Counted from the first letter of the stretch, positions 24,882 to 34,076 are shown. The stretch: DNA of 64,000 nt from Hymenobacter glacieicola (GCF_014640315.1 NZ_BMGS01000008.1:124001-188000), one strand, 5' to 3'. Made by a program: numbers and translations. Notes: generated from the letters alone by a model not told the origin.

Positions 24882-25409
24882 ATGTCCCTGACCATTCTCA
24901 CCGTGCCCGGCCTGGGCAGCTCCGGCCCGGAGCACTGGCAAACCCGCTGGGAGCAGCACTACGGCTACCGGCGCGTAGAGCAGCGCGAGTGGGATAGTCC
25001 GGTTTGCTCAAAATGGGTAGCCGCACTCGAAGCGGCCGTAACGGCGGCGGGCCCTGCTGTGGTGCTGGTCGGGCATAGTTTGGCATGTGCTACCATTGCG
25101 CACTGGGCCAGCACCACCCGGTGCCCCATCCGGGGCGCGCTGCTGGTGGCTCCCGCCGACGTTGACCGGCCCGATTTTCCATCTGAAGCAACGGGCTTTG
25201 CGCCCATGCCGCTGAACGAGCTGCCCTTTCCGAGTATCGTGGTGGCCAGTACCGATGATGCGTACGCAACATGGGAGCGGGCTGAGCAGTTCGCCCGGGC
25301 CTGGGGTAGCCGGTTGGTCAACGTAGGAGCACTCGGCCATATTAATTCGGCCTCCGGGTTGGGGCTGTGGCCGGCGGGGCATAGGTTGCTGCAGGAGTTG
25401 TTAGGCTAG
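24882..25409 (+). CDS. RBBP9/YdeN-family alpha/beta hydrolase
   Basis: A 175-residue serine hydrolase of the short RBBP9/YdeN type. The start MSLTILTVPGLGSSGPEHWQTRWE is the conserved family opening (PG.G.S...HW...WE). The nucleophile lies in VLVGHSLACATIAHW (Ser near residue 67), the acid in VVASTDDAYATWERA and the base in GALGHINSASGLGLWP. The HINS.SGLG.WP ending is diagnostic. The natural substrate of bacterial members is largely unknown. It is co-directional with the STAS-like gene (122-base gap) and precedes an M28 peptidase. TACTTTCG at 24854-24861 is a possible imperfect -7 box. Confidence 0.87.
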   Translation: MSLTILTVPGLGSSGPEHWQTRWEQHYGYRRVEQREWDSPVCSKWVAALEAAVTAAGPAVVLVGHSLACATIAHWASTTRCPIRGALLVAPADVDRPDFPSEATGFAPMPLNELPFPSIVVASTDDAYATWERAEQFARAWGSRLVNVGALGHINSASGLGLWPAGHRLLQELLG

Positions 25410-25605
25410 CGGCTACGCTGAAAAGCGGAGGTGTCGCCTTGGCTGAGCAGGCGGCGGTAGTTACCCGCTGCGTAAATGCGTCCGGAAAGCCAACCCCCTG
25501 GTTTCCAGCCACAGCTCAGGTCCGGCTTCTAGGAAAAAGAATTTCGCCCGGAAGGGCCCCGGCCCGCGTAGTAGTACCCTGTCCGGCTATTTCCGTTCTT
25601 ACTAT

Positions 25606-26601
25606 ATGGCTGCTTGCTGGAACCGCGCTGCTTGTCTGCTGGCCACCTTGGTAGGCCTGGCGGCCTGTGAGCAGGGCCGCAATTCCCAGGGCACTGCCCC
25701 GCCGGTCGTACCCTCCCGTTCTCAACCTACTACTCCCATGGCTGCCGACCAAAACCGCCTCTACGCCGACGTAAAGTTTCTGACTTCCCTGCAGCCCGCC
25801 CGCCACTACCGCAACCTGAAATCGTTGAACGAGGCGGCCGACTACATCAAAACAGAATTTGAAAAGCTGGAAGACGGCCGGGTAGAGGAGCAGCCCTTTC
25901 GCGCCGACGGCCGGCAGTACCGCAACATCATCGTGTCGTTCGGTTCGGCCGCGGCGCCCCGGCTGATTGTGGGCGCGCATTACGATGTGTGCGGCGACAC
26001 GCCCGGTGCCGATGATAACGCCAGCGCCGTGGCCGGGTTGCTGGAAACGGCCCGCCTGCTGCAACAGCTCGGCTCCAACCTCAAGTACCGGATAGATTTG
26101 GTGGCCTACCCCAACGAGGAGCCGCCTTACTTCGCCACTGAGTACATGGGCAGCGCCGTGCACGCCAAGTCGTTGTACACGGCCAAAGTGCCCGTGCGGG
26201 CCATGCTTTGCTACGAAATGATTGGCTACTTCCGCGACGAGCCCGGCTCGCAGCGCTTTCCCAATGAGCAGCTGGCCAAGCTCTACCCCAATACCGGCAA
26301 CTTTATTACGGTGGTAGGCCGCACGGGCCAGGAAGCCTTCACTCAGCAGGTGCAGGAGCTGATGCAAACCAAGGCCGACGTGGATGTGCAGCGCATTAAC
26401 CTGCCCGCCGAAATGGGCCTGGCGGGCCTTTCCGACCACCGCAGCTACTGGAAATACGGCTACGAGGCCCTGATGATCAACGACACGGCCTTCCTGCGCA
26501 ACCCCAACTACCACCTTCCCTCCGATACCATCGACACCCTGGACTTCCGGCGCATGGCCGAGGTAGTAAACGGGGTGTACGCCGTGCTGCTGGGGTTGTA
26601 A
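25606..26601 (+). CDS. M28 family zinc aminopeptidase lipoprotein
   Basis: A 331-residue metallopeptidase. The signal sequence ends in a lipobox (LVGLAAC, Cys near 21), followed by a Pro/Ser/Thr-rich linker to about residue 46. The M28 catalytic domain has the two-zinc site: GAHYDV (His), GADDNASA (bridging Asp), PNEEPP (catalytic Glu pair), and PNYHLPSDT (last His) near residue 305. The AGLSDHRSYWKYGYEALMINDT segment is typical. It should act in the periplasm or on the outer membrane, releasing N-terminal amino acids or processing glutaminyl peptides. The second Met (MAADQNRLYAD) is an internal residue, not the start. It is a single gene on the plus strand. Confidence 0.9.
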   Translation: MAACWNRAACLLATLVGLAACEQGRNSQGTAPPVVPSRSQPTTPMAADQNRLYADVKFLTSLQPARHYRNLKSLNEAADYIKTEFEKLEDGRVEEQPFRADGRQYRNIIVSFGSAAAPRLIVGAHYDVCGDTPGADDNASAVAGLLETARLLQQLGSNLKYRIDLVAYPNEEPPYFATEYMGSAVHAKSLYTAKVPVRAMLCYEMIGYFRDEPGSQRFPNEQLAKLYPNTGNFITVVGRTGQEAFTQQVQELMQTKADVDVQRINLPAEMGLAGLSDHRSYWKYGYEALMINDTAFLRNPNYHLPSDTIDTLDFRRMAEVVNGVYAVLLGL

Positions 26602-26720
26602 CCGGCCAAGTGCCGGCCGCCCAGCCGCCAATTGCGCCCCGCGCTACCCCGTGCTCAGGCCAGGAACATACGGTAGCGCCGGGCCCAAATCGGCGGAAAA
26701 GAGGCGCGGAAAAGTAGGCG

Positions 26721-26847
26721 TTAGCTGAGGCGGTACTGCTGGTACACGCCTTTCAGCAGTTGAAAACGGCCGAAAATAATGGCGCCCCAGGTCACGATAT
26801 ACCCGCCCCCGTCAGAGGCCAAGCCCACAGCGTGAACACCAACAAAA
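26721..26847 (-). pseudogene. remnant of a small membrane protein gene
   Basis: On the minus strand a frame ending in TAA at 26721-26723 reads ASDGGGYIVTWGAIIFGRFQLLKGVYQQYRLS, which looks like the C-terminal membrane helix (GGGTYIV.WGAI.FG..Q...G) of a common class of small bacterial membrane proteins. No start codon or N-terminal half is present. Upstream the frame runs into the terminator of the DUF2339 gene. It appears to be a truncated, non-functional leftover. Confidence 0.5.
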
Positions 26848-26888
26848 CGCCGGGCCCAGAAAAGCAAGCTGCTTTCCTGAACCCGGCG
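26848..26888 (-). terminator. intrinsic terminator of the DUF2339 gene
   Basis: Nested inverted repeat on the minus strand: CGCCGGG...CCCGGCG outside, AGGAAAGCAG/CTGCTTTcCT-type pairing inside, followed by TTTTGTTGG. It lies 26 bases beyond the DUF2339 stop codon. Confidence 0.8.
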
Positions 26889-26914
26889 CGTTTACTAGAG
26901 TATGTAGTTGCCCG

Positions 26915-29900
26915 CTAGCTCAGCGAGTCCGCCACATTTTCTTCGGAGGCGGTGGGTTCCGGCTCCTCATCGGGCGGAAGCGTTGCGAAGCGGCTTTTAA
27001 AGCGCGCATACAAGGCGTTCATGCCCAATAGCAGCACCCCCATCAGGATGAAAACAATGGCGCGGGTGATGGTGCCGTGCTGCTTTAAATCGACCAGTAG
27101 CAGGCGGGCGAAGCACAGGGCCGTGCCGGCCAAGGCTACGTAGCGCAAGTCCTGGCGCCGGAGCAGTAGGCTGCTGATAAAGGCGGCCACTACCTCCAGC
27201 ATCAGCAATACGGTCAGCACCGACCGGTCGAAGGATTGCAGCAGCAGCAGCGTCAGCACCCCAAAGGACGGATACAGCAGCAGCGGAATGAGCACCCGGG
27301 CTGGTAGCCGGCCCAGGGCGGCCAGCGGGGCCAGCAGCCGCGGCCAGGTAGCGGCTTGGTTGCTGGGAAAATGCTGCAGAGCTACCGCCGAGTACGCAAA
27401 CAGCCCGAGGGTGGTAGCCATGGTCGTGAGGCCGGCCAGGGTGAGCAGTTGCCCTTCCTCCAGGCGCGTGAGGGCCACGTAACTGCCCGCCACCACGGCC
27501 GCCCCGAAAAACAGCAGGCCGTACACGCGCAGGCGCCGCAGGCGTAGCGGCAGGTAGCGGCCCGCCAGCGTCAGGGTAAAGGCCGTCGTAATCCAGAGCA
27601 GGGAATGCCATTCCAGCTGCACCTCATACCACACCGTGAAACTGCCGAACAGCAGCACTGCCTCCGCCAGGAGCGGATGCAGGTAGCGCCAGGAAGTGTA
27701 CACCGGAGCCGTAGCGGGCGGGCGGAGGGCAGCCCAGCCGGCTAGCACCAGCAGCAGAGTCCCCGCCGTGAATCGGCGGGCCGGGATGCCCGCCAGCAGG
27801 TCGGCGGAATGCGTTGCCAGCAGCGTGAAGTGCCCCAGCAAAGCCAGGGAAAGCAGCCCGTAAGAGAGGTGAAGCAGAAACCGGTCGGGTGAGCCGGCCC
27901 GGGCAAGGGCGGCGGCGCTGGCAAACCGGCCTCGCACTACCTGCGCCGCTATAGCCAGCCCGGCGGCCAGCAGCGTCCAGGCCAGAATGGGTAATGCCTC
28001 GGTGCGTGGGGCCAGCGCCGCCCAGGCGGCTACCAGCAGCTGAGCGCCGCCCAAATACAGCCAGGGCCAGCGTACGTGCTGTTGCCGGCCTTCCCACCAG
28101 GAGCAGAACAGGCCCGCTACGGGCAAGGCCAGCAAGGGTAGCAAGTAACCAACTATGTGCCCGGGGCGGAACGCAACGCCCGCCGGTAGCACCTGGCTCC
28201 ACTGCAGCACCTGGTACCCAACTGCGGCCACTACCAGCCCCAGCCACAGGCCCGGAACCTTCAGAATCCGCCGCGCCAGCAGCAGAGCGCCGCCTAGTCC
28301 GGCCGCCAGCCACCCAGCCCAGGTATGCTCAACTACCAGTCCACCCGCGGCCAGCAGCTGCCCACCCACCAGCAGGCTCAGCAGGCGCAACCGGTAGATG
28401 GCAACGTAGGAGAGGGGTAGGACGTCGTGGGCCGGAACCTGGCGCCAGCCCAGCAACAGCTGGGTTCCGAGGGTAGCCAGGGCCGCTCCTACTAGCAAGG
28501 CCGCGCGTAACGAACCGGGTAGGTTGCCGGTGTGGTACACGAATACGGGCAAAGTGGCGCCCAGCAGAAGGGCCAGGTACACCAGCCCCCGGTACAGTAC
28601 CGCTTCGGACCGCCACGCCAGCCACAAGGTAAACGCCAGCACTTCCGCGTACAGCAGCGTGCTAACCGCGGGCCATGCTACGCCCGCCTCGTGCAGCCCA
28701 AGAACGGCCACCATCAGCAGCAATTGGCTGAGCAGAAGATGGGCCGACCGGAACCAACCAGCTTTAAGCAGCCACGTTGCCAGGCTACCCAGCATGGCGG
28801 CCGCGCCCACTGTGCCAGCAAGTAGCAGGGCCACGGGTGGTTGCGCCAGCCCGAACAGAGCATGCGTTACGAGCCCGGCCCCCGCCAGGTACACCAGCAC
28901 CGTAAACAGCTGCAAAGCAGTATGTAGCCCCTGCAAGGAAGCGGTAGCCAGCAGCGCGGTGAGGCGGGCCAGCCGCGCCGGCAGGCTAAGCAGTGCGCTA
29001 CTCACTACCCCCAGCAGCAAGAGCAGCAGTAGCCGCTCGTGCAACTCAGGGGCCGGCAGCAGGCGAAACGCGTGGGTAGTGGCAAGCAGAAACCAGCCTC
29101 CTCCAGCCAAGGAAGCTGCGGCTAGCACCCGGTAAAGCAGCAGTCCCCCAATCCAGCCCAGCGCCCCGGCCAGTAGCAGGGTTTCCAGGTAGAGCAGCGC
29201 CGTGGTAGCCGGCCAGCCCAAACCGGCCTTGTGCAACCCAACAATAGCCACCGTAAGGAAGGCCTGCCCGCCAAGGAAGTGCAGGCTGCGGAACCAGCCG
29301 GGAGAGCGGCGCAGCCACCAGGCCACTCCAAACAGGGCCCCCGCGGCCGCCAGGGTCCCGCTCAGCAGGGTCGCTACCGGCGGATGAGGAACCCCAAACA
29401 AGGCCCGCAGCAGCAGCAGGGCCGCTCCCGCGTACAAACCGCCTACCATACCGCCAAAGCCCCGGTGCAATTCCCGGCCGCTGAAGTTGCCCTGCTCATC
29501 GGGGCGGAACTGTTGCCCCACCAGATAGAAATAGCCGGCCCCCAGCAAGCCGGAAAGCAACAGCAAGAAAGCGTTGCGGTGCAGCTCAACGGGCGAATAT
29601 GCCGTGATTTGGCTGATGTTAAGGACCAAAAGGGCCCCCGCCGCCACCAAGGCACCAGCCATAGCTACCTGCGACACAATTCTTTCCTGCTCCCGGGTCA
29701 TGATAAAGGCCACGAGCAGGGTTTCCAGCAGCATAAAGAGCAGAATCAGGCTGCCCGAGGCATGCCAGCCCTGTAGGGAGAAGGCCGCAAACAGCGCCAG
29801 TGTCAGGGAAATAATACTGTCGGTGCGGAAAAGCCACGGAATGCCCAGCTGCCGGGCCCGGCGAGCCACCCCAAACGTCAGCAGGGCACCCAGCCCCAGG

Positions 29901-31348
29901 GGCACGGTCTTCCAGGGTGAGCCGGTGCTGTACTGGTACAGATTAATACCCAGGAAAGTCCAGTTCAGCACGTGGGCCGAAAACAGCAGCCCATCGAACT
30001 GAGCCGTGGCGTACACCTTGCGGTACTGCACCACGGCAGCCGCTACCCCGGCCAGCAGCACCAAGGCCATGGCGCTCAGTCGCAGATTGCTGCTCAGCGG
30101 GCCAGTGGCCGCCAGGGAATAGTGCCAGTACTGGTGGAAAACAAAAAAGCTGAGGATGCTCAGCAGCAACTGATACTTCCAGTGCTGCCGGTAGGTAATG
30201 CCAATACTGAACGCGGTAACGCCTGCCGCGGCCGCCAGGGGTAGCAACGTGGGCGGCAGCACCGCCAGCGCCACCAAGCTCAGTACTCCGTGCAGGGTAG
30301 CCACCGATTCGCGGCTGGCGTCCCAGGCCAGCCACAGGTTGGCCGCAACCCCGGCCAGCAACAGCAGGTAGCCTAGCGGCGGTTCGGCCCACTGCAAGCC
30401 CGGTACGCTCACGGACCCCACACAGGCAAACAGAAACACGGCCGCCGCGCTGCTTTGCAACCACACGTGCAGGCGGGCCGCAAAGGGCTTCGGCCGTAGG
30501 TAGTAATGCAACCCCAGCAGCAGGGCCGCAAAGCCCGTAATCATGCCGAAACGAAGCGGCGCACTAACCCGCAAAGCGGTATAAATTCCCAGGAAGCCTA
30601 TGCCCGTCACGAGCACTACGGCCCCCAGAATACCGGTCCAGTTGTCCAGAATCACTTGTTCGGCCCGGTCCCACCAGGTAGGGCCGCTGGGCTCCGTTTC
30701 CCGGGGCAAAGCGGGCCGCTGCCGGGGAGGAGCCGGCGGATTGGTCGGCGCCGACTTCGGCTGATCAGATGAGGTAAGGGGGGCTGTCGGCGCAGAAGTG
30801 ACCGGTGCAGAAGCGGCCCGTTCGGAAGGTAGATTAGCCGGCTGAGAAAAGGTAGCTGGGGAAGCCGGTGCGGCCGGTGCAGGTATCACTGGGGCGGCTA
30901 CGGGCGGTGATGCTGGCGTTGGGGCGGCAGCCGGCGCCGCCACGGGCGGTAGAATGGGAGCTAGCGGGGGTGCCGCTGGTTCAGGCATGGTTGATGAAAC
31001 TGCCGGTGTTGGTTCTGGGGTAGCGGCCGGCGCTGGGGCCGAGGGCGGTAGGGCCGAGGCAGCCGGCGTAGCGGCCGGAGTTGAAGCACGGTACCACTCC
31101 AGCGGTCTAGGAGGTGCGGCCGGTGCTGGCGGGGCCACTGGTGGTGTAGCGGCCGCCTCGGCTGCGGGCGGCGACGCAGGGCGGGGCTGCTGCAACGCTT
31201 GCCGCAGTTGCTCCACCGTGGCCTGAAGCACTTGGTGCTCGTCCTCGCGCTGCTGCAGGCGTTGGCTAAGCTCCCGCACGCGCTTGGTAAGATTCTGGTA
31301 CAGCATGGCTACCACCACGATGACCAGCATCAACAGGGATGTACCCAT
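26915..31348 (-). CDS. DUF2339 giant polytopic membrane protein
   Basis: A 1477-residue protein of the DUF2339 family. Residues 1-20 form a membrane anchor (MGTSLLMLVIVVVAMLY). Residues about 20-55 form a Gln/Glu/Arg coiled coil (LTKRVRELSQRLQQREDEHQVL). Residues about 60-215 are a low-complexity Ala/Pro/Ser linker. From WWDRAEQVILDNWTGILGAVVLVTGIGFLGIYTALR onwards almost everything is hydrophobic, with roughly forty predicted membrane helices, some in recognisable internal repeats (GVPHPPVATLLSGTLAAAGALFG versus GLAQPPVALLLAGTVGAAAMLG). The C-terminus is acidic (PPDEEPEPTASEENVADS). The family is widespread and its function is not established; envelope assembly or transport has been suggested by architecture only. 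It is a single gene with its own terminator, divergent from the LysR gene. Confidence 0.9.
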   Translation of the reverse strand: MGTSLLMLVIVVVAMLYQNLTKRVRELSQRLQQREDEHQVLQATVEQLRQALQQPRPASPPAAEAAATPPVAPPAPAAPPRPLEWYRASTPAATPAASALPPSAPAPAATPEPTPAVSSTMPEPAAPPLAPILPPVAAPAAAPTPASPPVAAPVIPAPAAPASPATFSQPANLPSERAASAPVTSAPTAPLTSSDQPKSAPTNPPAPPRQRPALPRETEPSGPTWWDRAEQVILDNWTGILGAVVLVTGIGFLGIYTALRVSAPLRFGMITGFAALLLGLHYYLRPKPFAARLHVWLQSSAAAVFLFACVGSVSVPGLQWAEPPLGYLLLLAGVAANLWLAWDASRESVATLHGVLSLVALAVLPPTLLPLAAAAGVTAFSIGITYRQHWKYQLLLSILSFFVFHQYWHYSLAATGPLSSNLRLSAMALVLLAGVAAAVVQYRKVYATAQFDGLLFSAHVLNWTFLGINLYQYSTGSPWKTVPLGLGALLTFGVARRARQLGIPWLFRTDSIISLTLALFAAFSLQGWHASGSLILLFMLLETLLVAFIMTREQERIVSQVAMAGALVAAGALLVLNISQITAYSPVELHRNAFLLLLSGLLGAGYFYLVGQQFRPDEQGNFSGRELHRGFGGMVGGLYAGAALLLLRALFGVPHPPVATLLSGTLAAAGALFGVAWWLRRSPGWFRSLHFLGGQAFLTVAIVGLHKAGLGWPATTALLYLETLLLAGALGWIGGLLLYRVLAAASLAGGGWFLLATTHAFRLLPAPELHERLLLLLLLGVVSSALLSLPARLARLTALLATASLQGLHTALQLFTVLVYLAGAGLVTHALFGLAQPPVALLLAGTVGAAAMLGSLATWLLKAGWFRSAHLLLSQLLLMVAVLGLHEAGVAWPAVSTLLYAEVLAFTLWLAWRSEAVLYRGLVYLALLLGATLPVFVYHTGNLPGSLRAALLVGAALATLGTQLLLGWRQVPAHDVLPLSYVAIYRLRLLSLLVGGQLLAAGGLVVEHTWAGWLAAGLGGALLLARRILKVPGLWLGLVVAAVGYQVLQWSQVLPAGVAFRPGHIVGYLLPLLALPVAGLFCSWWEGRQQHVRWPWLYLGGAQLLVAAWAALAPRTEALPILAWTLLAAGLAIAAQVVRGRFASAAALARAGSPDRFLLHLSYGLLSLALLGHFTLLATHSADLLAGIPARRFTAGTLLLVLAGWAALRPPATAPVYTSWRYLHPLLAEAVLLFGSFTVWYEVQLEWHSLLWITTAFTLTLAGRYLPLRLRRLRVYGLLFFGAAVVAGSYVALTRLEEGQLLTLAGLTTMATTLGLFAYSAVALQHFPSNQAATWPRLLAPLAALGRLPARVLIPLLLYPSFGVLTLLLLQSFDRSVLTVLLMLEVVAAFISSLLLRRQDLRYVALAGTALCFARLLLVDLKQHGTITRAIVFILMGVLLLGMNALYARFKSRFATLPPDEEPEPTASEENVADSLS

Positions 31349-31574
31349 AGAGATGATTGATTAAGTGATAAAACACAACTAGCCGCCGGCGAGCGACCCA
31401 TAAAGGCGTGTGCGGGGCGCGGCGGATAACCCGTAGGCCGCTGCCCCTAGCCCACAGTAGCATAGGGACCGAAACATACCGATTGCTCGGCGGATAATTA
31501 CCAAATGAATGACAAAATTTTACACATATTTTTCTGATTAGCGTTTTTGAGGCCCTGCTGGCCGTTTGGCCGGC

Positions 31575-31603
31575 TTGCCGTAATGGGCGGCCTCGCTACC
31601 TTG
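31575..31603 (+). promoter_or_regulatory. putative promoter of the LysR-type gene
   Basis: TTG at 31575-31577, a 19-base spacer and TACCTTG at 31597-31603, five bases before ATG at 31609. The -7 box lacks one T compared with TAnnTTTG. Confidence 0.5.
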
Positions 31604-31608
31604 CCACT

Positions 31609-32514
31609 ATGCTTTCTCATCCGCACGAAGTATTTCTGGAAGTTGCCCGGCAGCTCAGCTTCACCAAAGCCGCCCAGACGCTGTTCCTGAGTCAGTCGGC
31701 GGTAAGCAAGCAGGTAAAGTCCCTGGAAGAGCACTACAAAACGGGCCTGTTTGAGCGCCTGGGCAACAGCATTCAGCTTACGCCCGCCGGAGAGCTGCTC
31801 TACCAGAAGCTGCTTATTGCCCGTCAGTTACAGCATGAGCTGCACCAGGAGTTCACGGCCCTCAGCCCGGGTTTCTCGCCCCAGGTGCGCATGGTCATTG
31901 GGGCTAGCACTACCATTTCGCTCTACGTTATTCCGCCGGTACTTTCCGCCTACCTCAACCAATACCCGCATACCCAGCTCACGCTCAAAAACCGCAACAG
32001 CGAAAACATCCTGAAGGCTTTGCTGGACCATGAAATTGATTTGGGCATCATCGAGGGCATGCACAAAGTCAGCAACGTTACTTACACGCCCTTGCTCACG
32101 GATGAGGTAGTGGCCGTGTGCTCCGGGCGCAACCCCCTGCACCGGCAGGAGCTGACGGCCCAGGATCTGCGCCGCATCCCGGTAGCCCTGCGCGAAGCGG
32201 GCTCCGGCACGCTGGCCGTGCTGGAAGAAGCCCTGGCCGGGAAAGGAATCCGGCTCACTGACCTACCCGTGAAAGTGCGGCTGGGCGGCACCGAGGCCCT
32301 CAAAAACTTTGTGCGGGTGGATACCTGCCTGGCCTTCCTGCCCCGGCAATCCGTGATGAAGGAGCTGGCCGCCGGCGAGCTGGTAGAAGTGCCCGTGCGC
32401 GACCTGAACCTGGTTCGGCACTTTGATTTTGTACAGCGCAAGGGCACCGAGAACAACATGCCCTACAAGAGCTTTGTGCAGTTTGCCCGGCGTCATTATT
32501 CCAAACCGGAATAG
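31609..32514 (+). CDS. LysR-type transcriptional regulator
   Basis: A 301-residue regulator. The N-terminal winged helix-turn-helix (residues 1-60) reads FLEVARQLSFTKAAQTLFLSQSAVSKQVKSLEEHY then LFERLGNSIQLTPAGELLY, and a linker helix follows. The effector domain (about 90-295) begins VRMVIGASTTISLYVIPPVLSAYLNQYPHTQL, as in the CysB/CbbR-type fold, and includes DLGIIEG and LREAGSGTL, a ligand-loop motif seen in regulators of sulfur, amino acid or carbon metabolism. Its stop codon overlaps a TATTCC/GGAATA dyad (32497-32513) and the next gene on the same strand is a threonine synthase-like enzyme, the most likely target. The inducer is unknown. Confidence 0.93.
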   Translation: MLSHPHEVFLEVARQLSFTKAAQTLFLSQSAVSKQVKSLEEHYKTGLFERLGNSIQLTPAGELLYQKLLIARQLQHELHQEFTALSPGFSPQVRMVIGASTTISLYVIPPVLSAYLNQYPHTQLTLKNRNSENILKALLDHEIDLGIIEGMHKVSNVTYTPLLTDEVVAVCSGRNPLHRQELTAQDLRRIPVALREAGSGTLAVLEEALAGKGIRLTDLPVKVRLGGTEALKNFVRVDTCLAFLPRQSVMKELAAGELVEVPVRDLNLVRHFDFVQRKGTENNMPYKSFVQFARRHYSKPE

Positions 32515-32546
32515 CCTATTCCAAATGGCCGTTTGGGTTCGGAATA
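32497..32546. promoter_or_regulatory. two LysR-type operator dyads
   Basis: TATTCCAAACCGGAATA (32497-32513) is a perfect dyad that contains the T-N11-A LysR box. It is followed by TATTCC (32517-32522) ... GGAATA (32541-32546), and both copies continue as GGAATAGCC. The second overlaps the -33 box of the downstream promoter, so binding could repress or activate it. Confidence 0.6.
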
Positions 32547-32563
32547 GCCAGGGGGGAGTTTTG
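32533..32563 (+). promoter_or_regulatory. putative promoter of the threonine synthase-like gene
   Basis: TTG at 32533-32535, a 20-base spacer and GAGTTTTG at 32556-32563, one mismatch from TAnnTTTG. ATG follows at 32580. The -33 element lies inside the second operator dyad. Confidence 0.5.
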
Positions 32564-32579
32564 CGTTGAACTCTCCACT

Positions 32580-33776
32580 ATGCAAACTCTCCTCGCTACC
32601 GCCTCCCGCCTTCAGCAACTGCACTGCGCCGCCTGCCACGCCCCGCATTCTGCCTTTTCGCTGCAACGGGTTTCCAGTTGCTGCGCCCAGCCCCTCGTCG
32701 CCGATTACGACCTGAGCGCGCCGCTGACCCGCGCCGCCGGCATTCAGGCCACGGAAAACTCCATGTGGCGCTACGCCGCCCTGCTACCCCTGCTCGATGA
32801 GGCCAACCGCGTTAGTCTGGGCGAGGGGTGGACTCCCATGCTGGCCCTGCCCCGGCTGGCGGCCCGCTACGGCTTCCTGGACTTACGGCTCAAGGATGAG
32901 GGCCAAAACCCGACTGGCTCGTTTAAGGCTCGCGGGCTGAGCATGGCCATTTCCAAGGCCAAGGAGCTGGGCGTTACCGGGTGCATCATTCCTACTGCCG
33001 GCAACGCGGGCGTGGCCATGGCCGCCTACTGCGCCCGCGCCGGACTGCGGGCTGTGGTGGTCATGCCGCGCCACACGCCCCAGGCGTTTCGGGAGGAGTG
33101 CTACTGGTACGGGGCCGAGGTGCACCTCGTGGACGGCCTCATCAACGACTGCGCCGCCCGGGTGCGGGAGCTGAACGCGGCCGGAGAGCTGCTCGACGTG
33201 TCCACGTTGAAAGAGCCCTACCGCCTCGAAGGCAAGAAAACCATGGGCTACGAGCTGGCCGAACAATTGGGCTGGCGCCTGCCCGACGTGCTGCTCTACC
33301 CGGCTGGCGGCGGTACCGGCCTGATTGGTATCTGGAAAGCCCTGCGCGAAATGCAGGCCCTGGGCTGGCTGCCCGCCACGGCTCAGCTCCCGCGCATGGT
33401 AGCCGTGCAGGCCGCCAACTGCTGCCCCTTGGTCGAAACCCGCGAAGGCCGCCAGGTTAACTGCCAGGCCTATATGGGCAAGCCCACCATTGCCAACGGC
33501 CTGGCCGTGCCCCGCCCCCTGGGCGAGCCGCTGATGCTGGACGTGCTGGATGAATCCGACGGGCTAGCCTTGGCCATTACCGATGAACAAATGCTGGAAG
33601 GGCTCCGGGAGCTGGGCAAGGAAGAAGGCCTTTTCGTAGCCCCCGAAGGCGCCGCCGTCTGGATGGCTGCCCGCCACCTGCTGCGCACCGGCTGGATTCG
33701 GCCAGAGGAGCAAGTACTGCTGCTCAACACCGGCTCGGCCCAGAAGTACCTCGAAAACATTGTGGGCCTGGCTTAA
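32580..33776 (+). CDS. thrC: threonine synthase-like PLP enzyme
   Basis: A 398-residue fold type II pyridoxal phosphate enzyme. It resembles the plant/archaeal type of threonine synthase, which converts O-phosphohomoserine to threonine. The N-terminus has the family's paired Cys element (LHCAACHAPH ... SSCCAQPLVADYDL). The PLP lysine is in NPTGSFKARGL (Lys near residue 120), the phosphate loop in PAGGGTGLIGIWKAL and a serine/threonine in NTGSAQKY near the C-terminus. It is preceded by a LysR gene with an operator between them, so expression is probably controlled by that regulator. Because thrC usually sits with thrA/thrB, this stand-alone copy might be a paralogue using another beta-eliminated substrate; that is inference. 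Confidence 0.8.
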   Translation: MQTLLATASRLQQLHCAACHAPHSAFSLQRVSSCCAQPLVADYDLSAPLTRAAGIQATENSMWRYAALLPLLDEANRVSLGEGWTPMLALPRLAARYGFLDLRLKDEGQNPTGSFKARGLSMAISKAKELGVTGCIIPTAGNAGVAMAAYCARAGLRAVVVMPRHTPQAFREECYWYGAEVHLVDGLINDCAARVRELNAAGELLDVSTLKEPYRLEGKKTMGYELAEQLGWRLPDVLLYPAGGGTGLIGIWKALREMQALGWLPATAQLPRMVAVQAANCCPLVETREGRQVNCQAYMGKPTIANGLAVPRPLGEPLMLDVLDESDGLALAITDEQMLEGLRELGKEEGLFVAPEGAAVWMAARHLLRTGWIRPEEQVLLLNTGSAQKYLENIVGLA

Positions 33777-33898
33777 GCAGAAGTTCGCCTGAAAAGCCCC
33801 CAGTCTGTTAGGAACAGCGCCGCAGCGGTTGCCCAGTCCCCTATAATCGAGACGTGGCTTTACATGTAGTGTGCAGATAGTAAGGGCTCCAGTTCAAA

Positions 33899-34003
33899 CA
33901 ACGTCCTGCAGGGCCGAAGCCGGACCATCTCGCTCGAATTGGTGGTTTACCCGGGCAACATTACCTAGCGAGATGCCCCGGCTCGAGCTGTGCAGGACGT
34001 TGT
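33899..34003. repeat. palindromic intergenic repeat upstream of amtB (a)
   Basis: Outer arms CAACGTCCTGCA (33899-33910) and TGCAGGACGTTG (33991-34002). Inner arms CCGGACCATCTCGCT and AGCGAGATGCCCCGG enclose about 30 unpaired bases. Part of a 640-base gene-free stretch between thrC and amtB. Confidence 0.85.
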
Positions 34004-34076
34004 TGCTGGCTACTACCTATATCCTAGTGCAGCTGGTCTATTAAGCTGCACCAAAAAACAACCACTACACAACTGT

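Noticed and set aside
26721-26915. A complete small membrane protein gene after the M28 peptidase gene
   Set aside because: No start codon or N-terminal half exists; only a C-terminal helix-like peptide remains.
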